Assembly (NCBI RefSeq): GCF_040361435.1
Contig: NZ_APNL01000004.1
Span: 1 to 64,000 of the forward strand
DNA length: 64,000 bases
Direction of reading: 5' to 3'
Source of the DNA: Salinisphaera sp002433465
GTDB lineage: Bacteria; Pseudomonadota; Gammaproteobacteria; Nevskiales; Salinisphaeraceae
Shown in pieces: positions 17,040 through 25,496 of the stretch (its first letter is position 1; the number at the start of each line of letters is the position of its first letter). The notes under the pieces are model-generated. The model had not been told where the DNA came from. It saw nothing but the letters and a program-made list of their open reading frames with translations, and searched no databases. A program made the translations under genes and the position numbers.

Positions 17040-17552
17040 TCAGTCGGCGTTGTCGCCCTGGGCGTCGGTGCCTTCGATTTTAGCGCTCGGCGCGGCCTGC
17101 TGAATAACGCGTTCGATTTCGTTCACGCGCTCGGCGGCCACGTCGACCATGAACAGCACCTGGCCGTTTTCCAGCGCCTTTTCATAGGTTTCGATCTGCG
17201 AATTGTCGTGGCGAATGCCGATCATGCTCGACGCCCAGGCGCCAAAGCCGGCGCCGGCCAGGCCGGTGGCCGCGACCAGGCCGCCACCGATCGCCAGCCC
17301 TGCCGGCGGGAAGGCCACGGCGGCGAGTCCTGCCACCACGCCGGTCACCCCGCCCGCGGCCGCACCGCGCTCGGCCGAGCCGACCAGATCGGAGGTTTCG
17401 GTGACGTCGGCCTGGGGCAGGTCGCTCGTCTGCACGCTGTCGCGGGCCACCACCGACATGTCGTCTTCGGCGACCTCGTTCTGCTTGAGCTGGTCGACCA
17501 CCGTATGGGCCGTATCAATATCCGGGACCAGGAAATAAAGACGACGTGACAT
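17040..17552 (-). CDS. DUF1269-type protein with glycine-rich membrane hairpin
   Basis: A 170-aa protein starting MSRRLYFLVPDIDTAHTVVDQL, a ferredoxin-like strand-helix unit, followed by a long Gly/Ala-rich stretch (about residues 58-110, GSAERGAAAGGVTGVVAGLAA and similar) that probably makes one or two tight membrane helices, and a second strand-helix unit (NGQVLFMVDVAAERVNEIERVI). This is the arrangement of DUF1269-type proteins, whose function is unknown. AGGATAA precedes the ATG. It follows argH on the same strand with a gap of 47 bp and has its own terminator. Confidence 0.82.
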   Translation of the reverse strand: MSRRLYFLVPDIDTAHTVVDQLKQNEVAEDDMSVVARDSVQTSDLPQADVTETSDLVGSAERGAAAGGVTGVVAGLAAVAFPPAGLAIGGGLVAATGLAGAGFGAWASSMIGIRHDNSQIETYEKALENGQVLFMVDVAAERVNEIERVIQQAAPSAKIEGTDAQGDNAD

Positions 17553-17586
17553 GATTATCCTGTTGTATATGGCGTTGAAATTAAGA

Positions 17587-17605
17587 CCGTAGCCAGCGGC
17601 TACGG
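17587..17605 (-). terminator. Hairpin overlapping the argH stop
   Basis: An 8-bp perfect stem (17587-17594 with 17598-17605) and AGC loop that includes the argH stop codon. On the minus strand it is followed by TCTTAATTT, a weak T-rich tail. It could give partial termination before the DUF1269 gene. Confidence 0.4.
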
Positions 17606-19012
17606 GTTCCGTTTCGGCAGTGCGGCGCCTGCCCGTGCAGCCGCCGCGCGAACCTGGGCCGGCGCGGTGCCGCCGATATGGTCGCGTGCGGCCACCGAGC
17701 CTTCCAGCGTGAGCACCTCGTAGACGTCCTCGCCGATCGCCTGGGAAAACCCGCGCAGCGTGGCCAGGTCGAGATCGGCCAAGTCGCAGCCGGCGCCAAT
17801 GGCGTGCTGCACGCTCTTGCCCACGATTTCATGCGCGTCGCGAAAGGCCACACCCTGACGTACGAGATAGTCCGCCAGATCGGTTGCAGTGGAAAAGCCC
17901 TTGCGCGCGGCTTCGCGGCACACGTGGGCATGCACGGTGACGTGCGGCATCATGTCGGCATACAGGGCCACGCTGTTCATGACCGTATCGACCACGTCGA
18001 AGATCGGTTCCTTGTCTTCCTGGTTGTCGCGGTTGTAGGCCAGCGGTTGGCCCTTCATGAGCGTAAGCAGGCTCACCAGATGGCCGTTCACGCGTGCGGT
18101 CTTGCCGCGCACCAGTTCGGCCACGTCCGGGTTTTTCTTCTGCGGCATGATCGAGCTGCCGGTGCAGTAGCGATCCGGCAGATCGACGAAGCCGAACGCC
18201 GGGCTCATCCACAGGATCAGCTCTTCGGAATGGCGCGACAGATGCGTCATCGTAAGCGCCGCCGCCGAGACGAACTCGATCGCGAAATCGCGATCGGAGA
18301 CGGCGTCCAGCGAATTGTCGATCACGCTGTCGAAGCCCAGCTCGGCCGCGACCATTTCGCGATCGATCGGAAAGGTGGTGCCGGCCAGAGCGGCGGCGCC
18401 CAGCGGCAGGCGATTGACGCGTTTGCGGATGTCGCGCAGGCGCTCGGTGTCGCGTGCCAGCATCGCTTCCCAGGCCAGCATGTGGTGGCCGAACGTTACC
18501 GGCTGGGCGACCTGCATATGTGTGAAGCCGGGCATGATGGTATCGGCCTCGCGCTCGGCCACGCCGACGAGTGCTGCGCGCAGGCGTTCGAGCTCGGCGA
18601 CGAGCGCATCGATGGCATCGCGCAGCCATAGCCGGATGTCGGTGGCGATCTGGTCGTTGCGGCTGCGCCCGGTGTGCAGTTTCTTGCCGAGCGCGCCGAT
18701 ATCCTCGGTCAGCCGCGCTTCGATGTTCATATGCACGTCTTCAAGGGCCGGGTCCCAGGCGAAATCGCCGGCGGCGATCCGGGCCTCGATGGCGCGCAGG
18801 CCGGCTTCGATCTCTTCGAACTCGCCGTCGGTGAGCACACCGACTTTCGAGAGCATGCGCGCATGGGCGATCGAGCCGCGAATATCGTGGCCGGCTAGGC
18901 GGGCATCGAAGGAAACGGACTCGGTAAACGCGGCCACCCGGGCATCCGGGCTTTCCGAAAAACGCCCGCCCCAGGTCTGATGGCCGGCGTTGTCGCTGCG
19001 GGTATTGCTCAT
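17600..19012 (-). CDS. argH: Argininosuccinate lyase
   Basis: A 470-aa enzyme of the fumarase/aspartase superfamily that splits argininosuccinate into arginine and fumarate, the last step of arginine synthesis. Family blocks: WGGRFSESPDARVAAFTESVSFD at the N-terminus, HTGRSRNDQIATDIRLWLRD (about 113-132), TIMPGFTHMQVAQPVTFGHH (158-177), and the signature loop GSSIMPQKKNPD (285-296) with the catalytic Ser. The start is taken as the ATG at 19012, just before the conserved region; another in-frame ATG lies 21 bp upstream. It is divergent from algZ (163 bp), as in pseudomonads, and supplies arginine upstream of the speA-encoded step. Confidence 0.95.
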   Translation of the reverse strand: MSNTRSDNAGHQTWGGRFSESPDARVAAFTESVSFDARLAGHDIRGSIAHARMLSKVGVLTDGEFEEIEAGLRAIEARIAAGDFAWDPALEDVHMNIEARLTEDIGALGKKLHTGRSRNDQIATDIRLWLRDAIDALVAELERLRAALVGVAEREADTIMPGFTHMQVAQPVTFGHHMLAWEAMLARDTERLRDIRKRVNRLPLGAAALAGTTFPIDREMVAAELGFDSVIDNSLDAVSDRDFAIEFVSAAALTMTHLSRHSEELILWMSPAFGFVDLPDRYCTGSSIMPQKKNPDVAELVRGKTARVNGHLVSLLTLMKGQPLAYNRDNQEDKEPIFDVVDTVMNSVALYADMMPHVTVHAHVCREAARKGFSTATDLADYLVRQGVAFRDAHEIVGKSVQHAIGAGCDLADLDLATLRGFSQAIGEDVYEVLTLEGSVAARDHIGGTAPAQVRAAAARAGAALPKRNP

Positions 19013-19175
19013 GCGCTTGGCTCGTTGCTGCATCGATGGTCGCGACGCCTCGCATCGCGTTCGGCGCGCGAGTATAGCAATGCCGTATGCCCGCTCGGGG
19101 GTGTCGCGCCTCTTACCGGCTTGTTGTCGCAGGCCAGCTGCGCAATGCTGTGGTTTGTCGATTCGAGCCTTTTCA

Positions 19176-20219
19176 ATGACGAGCGCGCGCGAAAACGTCG
19201 AATTTCTGCCCGATTTCTGTACCGGCGCCCGCGTGCTTCGCGTGCTGGTGGTCTGCGAGGCGGTCGCGATCGTGCTTGCGCTGGGCGGCTCGCTCAGCGA
19301 CGAACTGCCGCGACGTTTTCTGCTGCTGTCGGTGTATATGCAGTGGATCGGCGTATGCAGCGCGGCCGCCCTGTGCCTGATCAAGCGCTATGCCAGCGGC
19401 ATGTCGGCTCGCGGCATGGCCCTACTGGCCTATCTGGTTTTATTGCTCGTTACGCTGTCGATCACCGAGATCACCTATGTGGCAGGGCGCTATTCGGGCT
19501 TTGCCCTGTTGCTCGAAGACGCCTCCCACGACGGCTTTCTGGCCCGGAGCGTGGGTATCTGCGCGGTCGTGTCGGCGCTTGCCCTGCGCTATTTCTGGCT
19601 GCGATCAGCCTGGCAGACCCAGGCCCAGGCCGAGGTGCGCGCCCGGCTCGAGGCCCTGCAGGCCCGTATCGAGCCGCATTTTCTGTTCAACAGCCTCAAC
19701 AGCGTGGCGGCGCTGATCGCGGTGCGCCCGGGCGATGCCGAAACCGCGCTTGAAGATCTGGCGTTGCTGTTGCGCGCCCGGCTGTCGGAACAGGGGCCGG
19801 CCGATGTCAGTCTGGCCGAGGAGATGACGCTGGTGAACGCCTATGTGGGAATCGAGTCGCTGCGCCTGGGCGAGCGTCTGCATATGGATATCGACATCGC
19901 GCCGACGGCCCGTATTTGCCGGCTGCCGGCGCTGTCGCTCCAGCCGCTGGTGGAAAATGCGATCGGTCACGGCGTGGCGCGACTGCCCGCCGGCGGTACG
20001 GTAGCAATCACCGCGCAGCGCAAGGGCAACACGCTGGTGGTCGAGGTGTCGAACCCGATCTGTGCGGATACCGCCACCGTGCCGGGCAACCGCCAGGCGA
20101 TCGCCAATATTCGCAATCGGCTGGCGTTGCGATACGGTGATGCGGCCGTACTGCGGGTAGACGAGCAGCGGGACCGTTTCACGGTGGTGATGGTCGTGCC
20201 GCAGATGGCTGAACATTAG
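19176..20219 (+). CDS. algZ: LytS/AlgZ-type sensor histidine kinase
   Basis: A 347-aa membrane kinase. Four hydrophobic spans lie in the first 145 residues (about 22-40, 49-69, 82-101, 124-141). The cytoplasmic part has the His_kinase (LytS-type) box ARIEPHFLFNSLNSV with His168, then a shortened HATPase domain with the N-box LSLQPLVENAIGHGV and a final NIRNRLALRYGD block. It lacks the classical G-boxes of orthodox kinases, as is usual for AlgZ/FimS. The ATG at 19176 fits the family; the upstream frame overlaps argH on the other strand. It is 23 bp from the LytTR regulator gene, its partner. The name rests on family plus synteny with argH and hemC. Confidence 0.88.
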   Translation: MTSARENVEFLPDFCTGARVLRVLVVCEAVAIVLALGGSLSDELPRRFLLLSVYMQWIGVCSAAALCLIKRYASGMSARGMALLAYLVLLLVTLSITEITYVAGRYSGFALLLEDASHDGFLARSVGICAVVSALALRYFWLRSAWQTQAQAEVRARLEALQARIEPHFLFNSLNSVAALIAVRPGDAETALEDLALLLRARLSEQGPADVSLAEEMTLVNAYVGIESLRLGERLHMDIDIAPTARICRLPALSLQPLVENAIGHGVARLPAGGTVAITAQRKGNTLVVEVSNPICADTATVPGNRQAIANIRNRLALRYGDAAVLRVDEQRDRFTVVMVVPQMAEH

Positions 20220-20242
20220 CGAACAGCGATGACAGGAACGAT

Positions 20243-20971
20243 ATGCGAATCGTGATCGTCGACGACGAACCGCTGGCCCGGGAACGTCTGCGCCGGATGA
20301 TCGATGCCTTTCCCGGCTACGACGTCGTCGGTGAGGCCGGGGACGGCAGCAGCGCGGTCCACTGTGTCAACGAAACGGCTGCCGATACCGTGCTGCTCGA
20401 TGTGCATATGCCGGGCATGGACGGGCTCCAGATTGCACGTGAGCTTGCCGAGGCGGACGTACCGCCAGCGGTCATCTTCGTGACCGCGCACAGCGAGCAC
20501 GCGCTTTCGGCACACAATAATCATGCGGCCGGCTATCTGCTTAAACCGGTGCGTCGCGACGACCTCGCGGCAGCCCTGGCGCGCGCACGCCAGCCCAGCC
20601 GTGCTCAGCTGGCCGCCCTGGACGGCGTGGTCACCGGCGACGGCCCCACCTATGTCAGTGCGCGTACCCGCGACGGCATCGAACGGGTGGCGGCGAGCGA
20701 TATCCTCTATTTCTGGGCCGACCAGAAATACACCACCGTCTATCATATGCAGGGCGAGCTACTCATCGAGCAGTCCCTGCTTGCCCTGGAACAGGCGCTG
20801 GGCGCGGCCTTCGTTCGCGTACATCGCAAGGCGCTGGTGGCCAAACGCCATATCACCGGCCTGCGTCTGGACGGCGAAGACGGGGCCACCCTGACCCTGC
20901 GCCATGTGCGCGACCCGGTTCCAGTCAGCCGTCGCCGGCTGGCCGAGGTACGGGCCTTGATCGAGGGGTAG
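20243..20971 (+). CDS. algR: LytTR-family response regulator (AlgR-like)
   Basis: A 242-aa regulator. The receiver domain (1-118) has VDDEP (6-10), phosphoacceptor Asp53 (LLDVHMPGMDG) and Lys in LKPVRRDDL. The C-terminal LytTR DNA-binding domain (about 140-240) shows ASDILYFWADQKYTTVYHM and FVRVHRKALVAKRHITGL. AGGAACG precedes the ATG at 20243. In Pseudomonas, AlgR with AlgZ controls alginate, twitching motility and other virulence traits; the targets here are unknown, and no alginate gene is in the window. The gene is 54 bp upstream of hemC, the same order as in pseudomonads. Confidence 0.9.
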   Translation: MRIVIVDDEPLARERLRRMIDAFPGYDVVGEAGDGSSAVHCVNETAADTVLLDVHMPGMDGLQIARELAEADVPPAVIFVTAHSEHALSAHNNHAAGYLLKPVRRDDLAAALARARQPSRAQLAALDGVVTGDGPTYVSARTRDGIERVAASDILYFWADQKYTTVYHMQGELLIEQSLLALEQALGAAFVRVHRKALVAKRHITGLRLDGEDGATLTLRHVRDPVPVSRRRLAEVRALIEG

Positions 20972-21025
20972 AATTCACGATTTTCACGACCGCGCGGCGT
21001 GTCGTCTCCAATAAGGCTTTTGTTC

Positions 21026-21946
21026 ATGTCCAAGACCCTTCGTATTGCCACCCGTCAGTCGCAGCTCGCGATGTGGCAGGCCGAACACGTCCAGGTGCGC
21101 CTGCAGACCGCGCTGCCCGAAGTCGACGTGGTGCTGCTGCCCATTCGGACCGAGGGCGATCGCGTGCTCGACCGGCCGCTGGCCGAAATCGGTGGCAAGG
21201 GGCTGTTTCTCAAGGAGCTGGAGGCGGCGATCGCGGCCGGCGAAGCAGATATGGCGGTGCATTCCATGAAGGACGTGCCCGCGGAGCTGCCGCCAGGATT
21301 TGCCTTGCCCACGGTGCTTGCCCCGGGCAGCCCGCTGGACGCCTTCGTATCTAACCACTACGAGACGCTGGAATCGCTGCCCGATGGCGCGCGCGTGGGC
21401 ACGTCGAGCCTGCGCCGTGCGGCGATGATCAAGCACCTGCGCCCGGACCTGGAAATTCTGAGTCTGCGGGGCAACGTCCAGACCCGTCTGGCCAAGCTCG
21501 ATCGCGGCGACTTCGATGCCATCGTGCTGGCCTGTGCCGGCCTCGAACGCCTGGAGCTGGCCTCGCGTATCGCCAGCGAACTGACGATCGAGCAAAGCCT
21601 GCCGGCGATCGGCCAGGGCGTCCTGGGGATCGAGATTCGTGCCGACGACGACGAAACCGCGGCGCATATCGCGGCCCTGGACGATGAGTACACTCATATC
21701 CGAATCGACGCCGAGCGCGCGGTCAACGCCCGCCTCGAAGGCAGCTGTCATCTGCCTATTGCTGCCCATGCGGTGCACGACGGGCAGACGCTGCGCCTGC
21801 GCGCCTGCGTGGGCAAGCCCGACGGCAGCGTGATGGTGCGCGACGAAATCAGCGGCCCGACCGGCGAAGCCGCCGAGCTTGGCCACCGGCTGGCGGACCG
21901 ACTGCTGGCCGCGGGCGCCGACAAGATTCTTGCTGACCTGGGTTGA
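21026..21946 (+). CDS. hemC: Porphobilinogen deaminase (hydroxymethylbilane synthase)
   Basis: A 306-aa enzyme that joins four porphobilinogen units into hydroxymethylbilane for heme, siroheme and cobalamin. Seen in order: LRIATRQSQLAMWQAEHV, LAEIGGKGLFLKELEAAI, the catalytic aspartate block ADMAVHSMKDVP (75-86), VGTSSLRRAAMIKHLRPDL, LRGNVQTRLAKLD, and Cys241 in LEGSCHLPIAAHA, which carries the dipyrromethane cofactor. The ATG at 21026 has an AAGG upstream. Its stop overlaps the hemD start in the TGATG arrangement, so the pair is translationally coupled. Confidence 0.97.
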   Translation: MSKTLRIATRQSQLAMWQAEHVQVRLQTALPEVDVVLLPIRTEGDRVLDRPLAEIGGKGLFLKELEAAIAAGEADMAVHSMKDVPAELPPGFALPTVLAPGSPLDAFVSNHYETLESLPDGARVGTSSLRRAAMIKHLRPDLEILSLRGNVQTRLAKLDRGDFDAIVLACAGLERLELASRIASELTIEQSLPAIGQGVLGIEIRADDDETAAHIAALDDEYTHIRIDAERAVNARLEGSCHLPIAAHAVHDGQTLRLRACVGKPDGSVMVRDEISGPTGEAAELGHRLADRLLAAGADKILADLG

Positions 21947-22728
21947 TGAGTACGCCGCTGGCCGGCCAGACGATCTGGCTCACGCGGGCCGTGCACCAGA
22001 GCGCGGCCTGGGCGCGGTTGCTGGAACAGGCGGGGGCCACGGTCATCGTCGAGCCGCTGATGGCCATCGAGCCGACGGCCGATCGCCACGCGGCCTATCG
22101 CGCGTTGATGCAGGCAGTGACCGCCGATCGGGTACTGGTCACCAGCACCAACGCGGTCGATGCCGCCTGGCAGCTCATGCCCGGCTTCGCGCCCGCCGGT
22201 CGCCTGTACGGCGTCGGCAATGCCAGCGCCCAGGCGCTGGAAGCCGCTGCCGGGCGCCCGGTCGAACGGCCGGCGGGGGCCTTCACCAGCGAAGGCCTGC
22301 TGGCCATGGACACGCTTACCCGTGTCGAGGGGCTGGATATTGCCATCCTCTCCGGCGAAGGCGGGCGCGATCTGCTCGTCGACACGCTTAGCCAACGCGG
22401 TGCCCGAGTGCACAAGATCGCGCTCTACCGGCGTTGCTGGCTGACACCGAGCGTCGACCGCCTGGAGCGGATCGCCCACCGTGCGGATGCGGTGATCGTG
22501 ACCAGCGGCGAGGCGCTGGCGCATCTGTGCGATCTCGTGAACAAGCGCGCTTACGTCGACGTGCGAGCCGCTTTGGAACGCTGTCGGTTGGTGGCGCCAA
22601 GCGTGCGTGTGGTAAAACAGGCCGATCAACGCCTGAACTGGCAGCATGCGCCGTTGATCGTCGAACGCATCAGCGGCGAGGCCATCGTGGCCGCGCTTGC
22701 GCGGCAATCGACGGGCGACCGACAATAG
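21946..22728 (+). CDS. hemD: Uroporphyrinogen-III synthase
   Basis: A 260-aa protein that closes and inverts the D ring of hydroxymethylbilane to give uroporphyrinogen III. HemD is weakly conserved; recognisable elements are the start IWLTRAVHQSAAWARLLEQAGATVIVEPLMAIEP, the VLVTSTNAVDAAW strand, LYGVGNASAQALE, a central ILSGEGGRDLLVDTLSQRGARVHKIALYRR and VIVTSGEALAHL. Position right after hemC supports the call. The start is the ATG at 21946; a TTG three bases upstream is also in frame. Confidence 0.93.
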   Translation: MSTPLAGQTIWLTRAVHQSAAWARLLEQAGATVIVEPLMAIEPTADRHAAYRALMQAVTADRVLVTSTNAVDAAWQLMPGFAPAGRLYGVGNASAQALEAAAGRPVERPAGAFTSEGLLAMDTLTRVEGLDIAILSGEGGRDLLVDTLSQRGARVHKIALYRRCWLTPSVDRLERIAHRADAVIVTSGEALAHLCDLVNKRAYVDVRAALERCRLVAPSVRVVKQADQRLNWQHAPLIVERISGEAIVAALARQSTGDRQ

Positions 22729-22774
22729 CAGCCATCGCTACGGGCTATCGGCTACCGGGGGAATCCGCCACCAC

Positions 22775-24307
22775 ATGAGTGAAGAAAAGCGTAACGAAGC
22801 CCCTTCGAACAAGGGCGCTGACCAGAACAAGAGCGCGGCCAGCGCTTCCACATCGGCCAGTGCCAGCAGCGGCGCGTCCAAATCGGCGGCCAGCAAGCCG
22901 GCCGATAAAACGACGGCCGGCCAGAGCGGCAAGAAACAAGCCGCATCGGGCGCGAACACATCCGGTGGGAGCGCCAAGACGGACGCGAGTTCGTCGAATG
23001 CGGCGAAAGGCAATACCGCCGGCGCTGGCAAGACCGGCGCCTCGGCGACAAATCCCGGGGCGACGACCGCAGCGAGTACGGCCGCTGCCAAGCCTACGGG
23101 CAGTGGTGCGAGCACCCCGAACCGGCCGGCCCGTGGCGCGCACACCGGCAACGGCGGTGGCAAGCCGCCGATCATTGCCATCGTGGCGGTGGTAATCGCG
23201 CTCATCGCGCTGGTGATTTCCGGCTGGCTGCTCTACCGCGGCGAACAGCGGCTTGCCTCGGCCGATTCGCGCCTGGACACGGTCGAAAAGAGCGTGCAGT
23301 CGAGCGTGCAGGACATCGTCATGCCGCGCCTTTCGCGATTCGATTCGCGGCTGCAGTCGCTGGATTCCGACCTGGGCGAGCTGGGCTCGCGTATCGACCG
23401 GCAGGGTCAGAACCTGTCGGATATGCAGGCGTCGCTGGAAGCCACTCAGACCCAGCTCGCCGAACTGGCCGATGCGCGCAACGAAAGCGCCAGCCGGCTG
23501 CAGCTCGACCAGATCGAATCGCTGCTGCGTGTCGCCAACCAGCGCGTACAGCTCTACGACGATCCGCAAGGCGCGGCGCGTGCGCTGGAAATGGCCAGCG
23601 ATGCGATCGCGCGCAAGAACGACCCGCGCCTGTTCGATATTCGCGGCGAGATCGCCAACGAAGTGGCGGCCCTACAAGCGCTGCCATCGCCGGATATCGA
23701 AGGTCTGTCGCTGCAGCTTGCGGCCCTTATCGAACAGGTGCCCCAGCTGCCGCTGGATTCGAGCGTGCCCAGCGAATACGACAATCAGCAGAGTCAGGCC
23801 AAGGCCGCGGACGACGAATCGAGCATGAGCTTCGACGAGTTCCAGTCGCAGTTCAGCCAAGGCTGGGATCACTTCAAGAATTCGGTGGGCGACGCGCTCT
23901 CCGGAATGATGACCATCCGCCGCTCGGACGGTACCCAGCGCGCGTTGCTGCCCCCGGATCAGGCGTTCTTTCTGAACCAGAACCTGCAGCTGGAACTGCG
24001 CAGCGCGCGGCTGGCCCTGCTCGAGCGCGATACCGAGAACTATCGCGAGAGCCTGGAAACCGCGCGTGAGTGGCTTGCGGATTATTACGATAGCGATGCG
24101 GCACCGGTCAGCCAGATGCGCGACCGACTCAACCAGATGAGCAACGTCAAGCTCGACTGGGATACGCCGGATATCTCGCGCAGTCTGGTTCTGCTCGAAC
24201 AGCTCAAGTCGCGTCGTGGCGGCGGCTCTTCGGGCAGCAATGGCAGCTCGAGCAATCAGGACAACGATGCTAGCGCCGGTGAGCAGACCGGCCAGGACGG
24301 TGCATGA
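22775..24307 (+). CDS. hemX: HemX-type membrane protein with long low-complexity N-terminus
   Basis: A 510-aa protein. Residues 1-130 are a disordered, Ala/Ser/Thr/Gly/Lys-rich cytoplasmic arm. One membrane span follows (about 131-154, PIIAIVAVVIALIALVISGWLLY), then a coiled-coil (about 155-250) and a helical periplasmic domain (QLDQIESLLRVANQRVQLYDD, AFFLNQNLQLELRSARLALLERD, YRESLETAREWLADYYD) typical of HemX. A second low-complexity Ser/Gly/Asn tail ends the protein. Despite its place in hem clusters HemX is not a proven methyltransferase; a structural or regulatory role in tetrapyrrole synthesis is assumed. It overlaps hemY by 4 bp (ATGA). Confidence 0.88.
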   Translation: MSEEKRNEAPSNKGADQNKSAASASTSASASSGASKSAASKPADKTTAGQSGKKQAASGANTSGGSAKTDASSSNAAKGNTAGAGKTGASATNPGATTAASTAAAKPTGSGASTPNRPARGAHTGNGGGKPPIIAIVAVVIALIALVISGWLLYRGEQRLASADSRLDTVEKSVQSSVQDIVMPRLSRFDSRLQSLDSDLGELGSRIDRQGQNLSDMQASLEATQTQLAELADARNESASRLQLDQIESLLRVANQRVQLYDDPQGAARALEMASDAIARKNDPRLFDIRGEIANEVAALQALPSPDIEGLSLQLAALIEQVPQLPLDSSVPSEYDNQQSQAKAADDESSMSFDEFQSQFSQGWDHFKNSVGDALSGMMTIRRSDGTQRALLPPDQAFFLNQNLQLELRSARLALLERDTENYRESLETAREWLADYYDSDAAPVSQMRDRLNQMSNVKLDWDTPDISRSLVLLEQLKSRRGGGSSGSNGSSSNQDNDASAGEQTGQDGA

Positions 24308-25494
24308 TGCGGCGTACGCTGCTGGCTTTCTGCCTATTCGTCATCCTCGGCATCGTGATCGCGCTGGTCTTTCGCGACCAGCAGGGCTATCTGCTGCTGT
24401 CGTTCGGCGGCTGGGAAGTAGAAACCTCGCTGCTGTTCGCGGTGGCCGCGCTGGTCGTGGCGATCGCGCTCGTGATCGGGCTGTGGAAGCTCATCGTCGC
24501 CGGCGTGCTGCTGCCGCGTTCGCTGCGCGAGCGTGTCGCTCGACGCCGTGAGCGCAAGGCACGCCATTCGCTCTACGACGGTCTGCAGCTGTTGCTGGAA
24601 GGGCGCTGGTCACGCGCCGAGACCGAGCTGAGTCGTCTTGCCGACCGCCACGAAGCGCCGGGCCTGAATTATCTGCTCGCCGCCCGCGCGGCCCAGTTTC
24701 AGGGGCATGTCTCGGACCGCGATCGTTTTCTGGAGCTGGCCTCGTCCAAGAAGGGCGCGAGTGAACTTGCCGTGCTGCTGACCCAGGCCCAGCTGCAGAT
24801 CCAGCAGGGCCAGAGCGCCGAGGCCATGGCCAGTCTGGCCCGGCTCTACCAGATGGAGCCCACGCACCCGCAGGTGCTTCAGCTCTACGCGGCGCAGTCG
24901 GCGAGCGTGGGCGACTACAAGCAGCTGCGCGCGTTGGTGCCGTCGCTCTACAAGTACGGCGAGATGCCCACCGAGAATATCGATCGTTTGGCGGTGGATG
25001 CCTGGAATGACGATCTCACCCACCATCAGCAAAAAGACGCGATCGCTCTGACCACCGCCTGGAAGCGCGTGCCCAAACGGCTGCGTTCCAAGCCCGGCAT
25101 GGTCGAGCGCTATGCCAAGCTGCTCAAGCTGGCCGGCGCGGACGAGCAGGCCGCTGACGTCATTCGCGACACGCTCAAGCACGAGTGGAGCGCGTCGCTG
25201 GCGCTGCTGTTCGGCGATCTGGAATGCGCCGACCGCACTGCACAGCTGGCCACGGTGGAGAACTGGCTCAAGCAGTACGGTGAAGAGCCCGAACTGTTGC
25301 TCGTGGCGGGCCGTCTGTGCCTGCGCAATCGCCTATGGGGCCGGGCACGCAGCTATTTCGAGGCCAGCCAGAAGAATCAGTCGCGCCCCGATGCGCTGCT
25401 TGAGCTCGGCAGGTTGTTCGAGGAAATCAACGAAAAAGAGGAAGCGCGTTCGGCCTATCGTCGCGGCCTCGAACTGCGCGACGCGAACCGCTAG
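24304..25494 (+). CDS. hemY: HemY-type membrane protein (tetratricopeptide-like)
   Basis: A 396-aa protein with two N-terminal membrane spans (about 4-23 and 42-65) followed by a short basic loop (LRERVARRRERKARHS) and a cytoplasmic-facing or periplasmic helical-repeat domain resembling TPRs (YDGLQLLLEGRWSRAETELSRLAD, NYLLAARAAQFQG, DALLELGRLFEEINEKEEARSAYRRG). This is the gammaproteobacterial HemY family, distinct from the Bacillus oxidase of the same name. Its role in heme synthesis is inferred from co-occurrence with hemC, hemD and hemX. The start codon overlaps the hemX stop. Confidence 0.9.
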   Translation: MMRRTLLAFCLFVILGIVIALVFRDQQGYLLLSFGGWEVETSLLFAVAALVVAIALVIGLWKLIVAGVLLPRSLRERVARRRERKARHSLYDGLQLLLEGRWSRAETELSRLADRHEAPGLNYLLAARAAQFQGHVSDRDRFLELASSKKGASELAVLLTQAQLQIQQGQSAEAMASLARLYQMEPTHPQVLQLYAAQSASVGDYKQLRALVPSLYKYGEMPTENIDRLAVDAWNDDLTHHQQKDAIALTTAWKRVPKRLRSKPGMVERYAKLLKLAGADEQAADVIRDTLKHEWSASLALLFGDLECADRTAQLATVENWLKQYGEEPELLLVAGRLCLRNRLWGRARSYFEASQKNQSRPDALLELGRLFEEINEKEEARSAYRRGLELRDANR

Positions 25495-25496
25495 GT

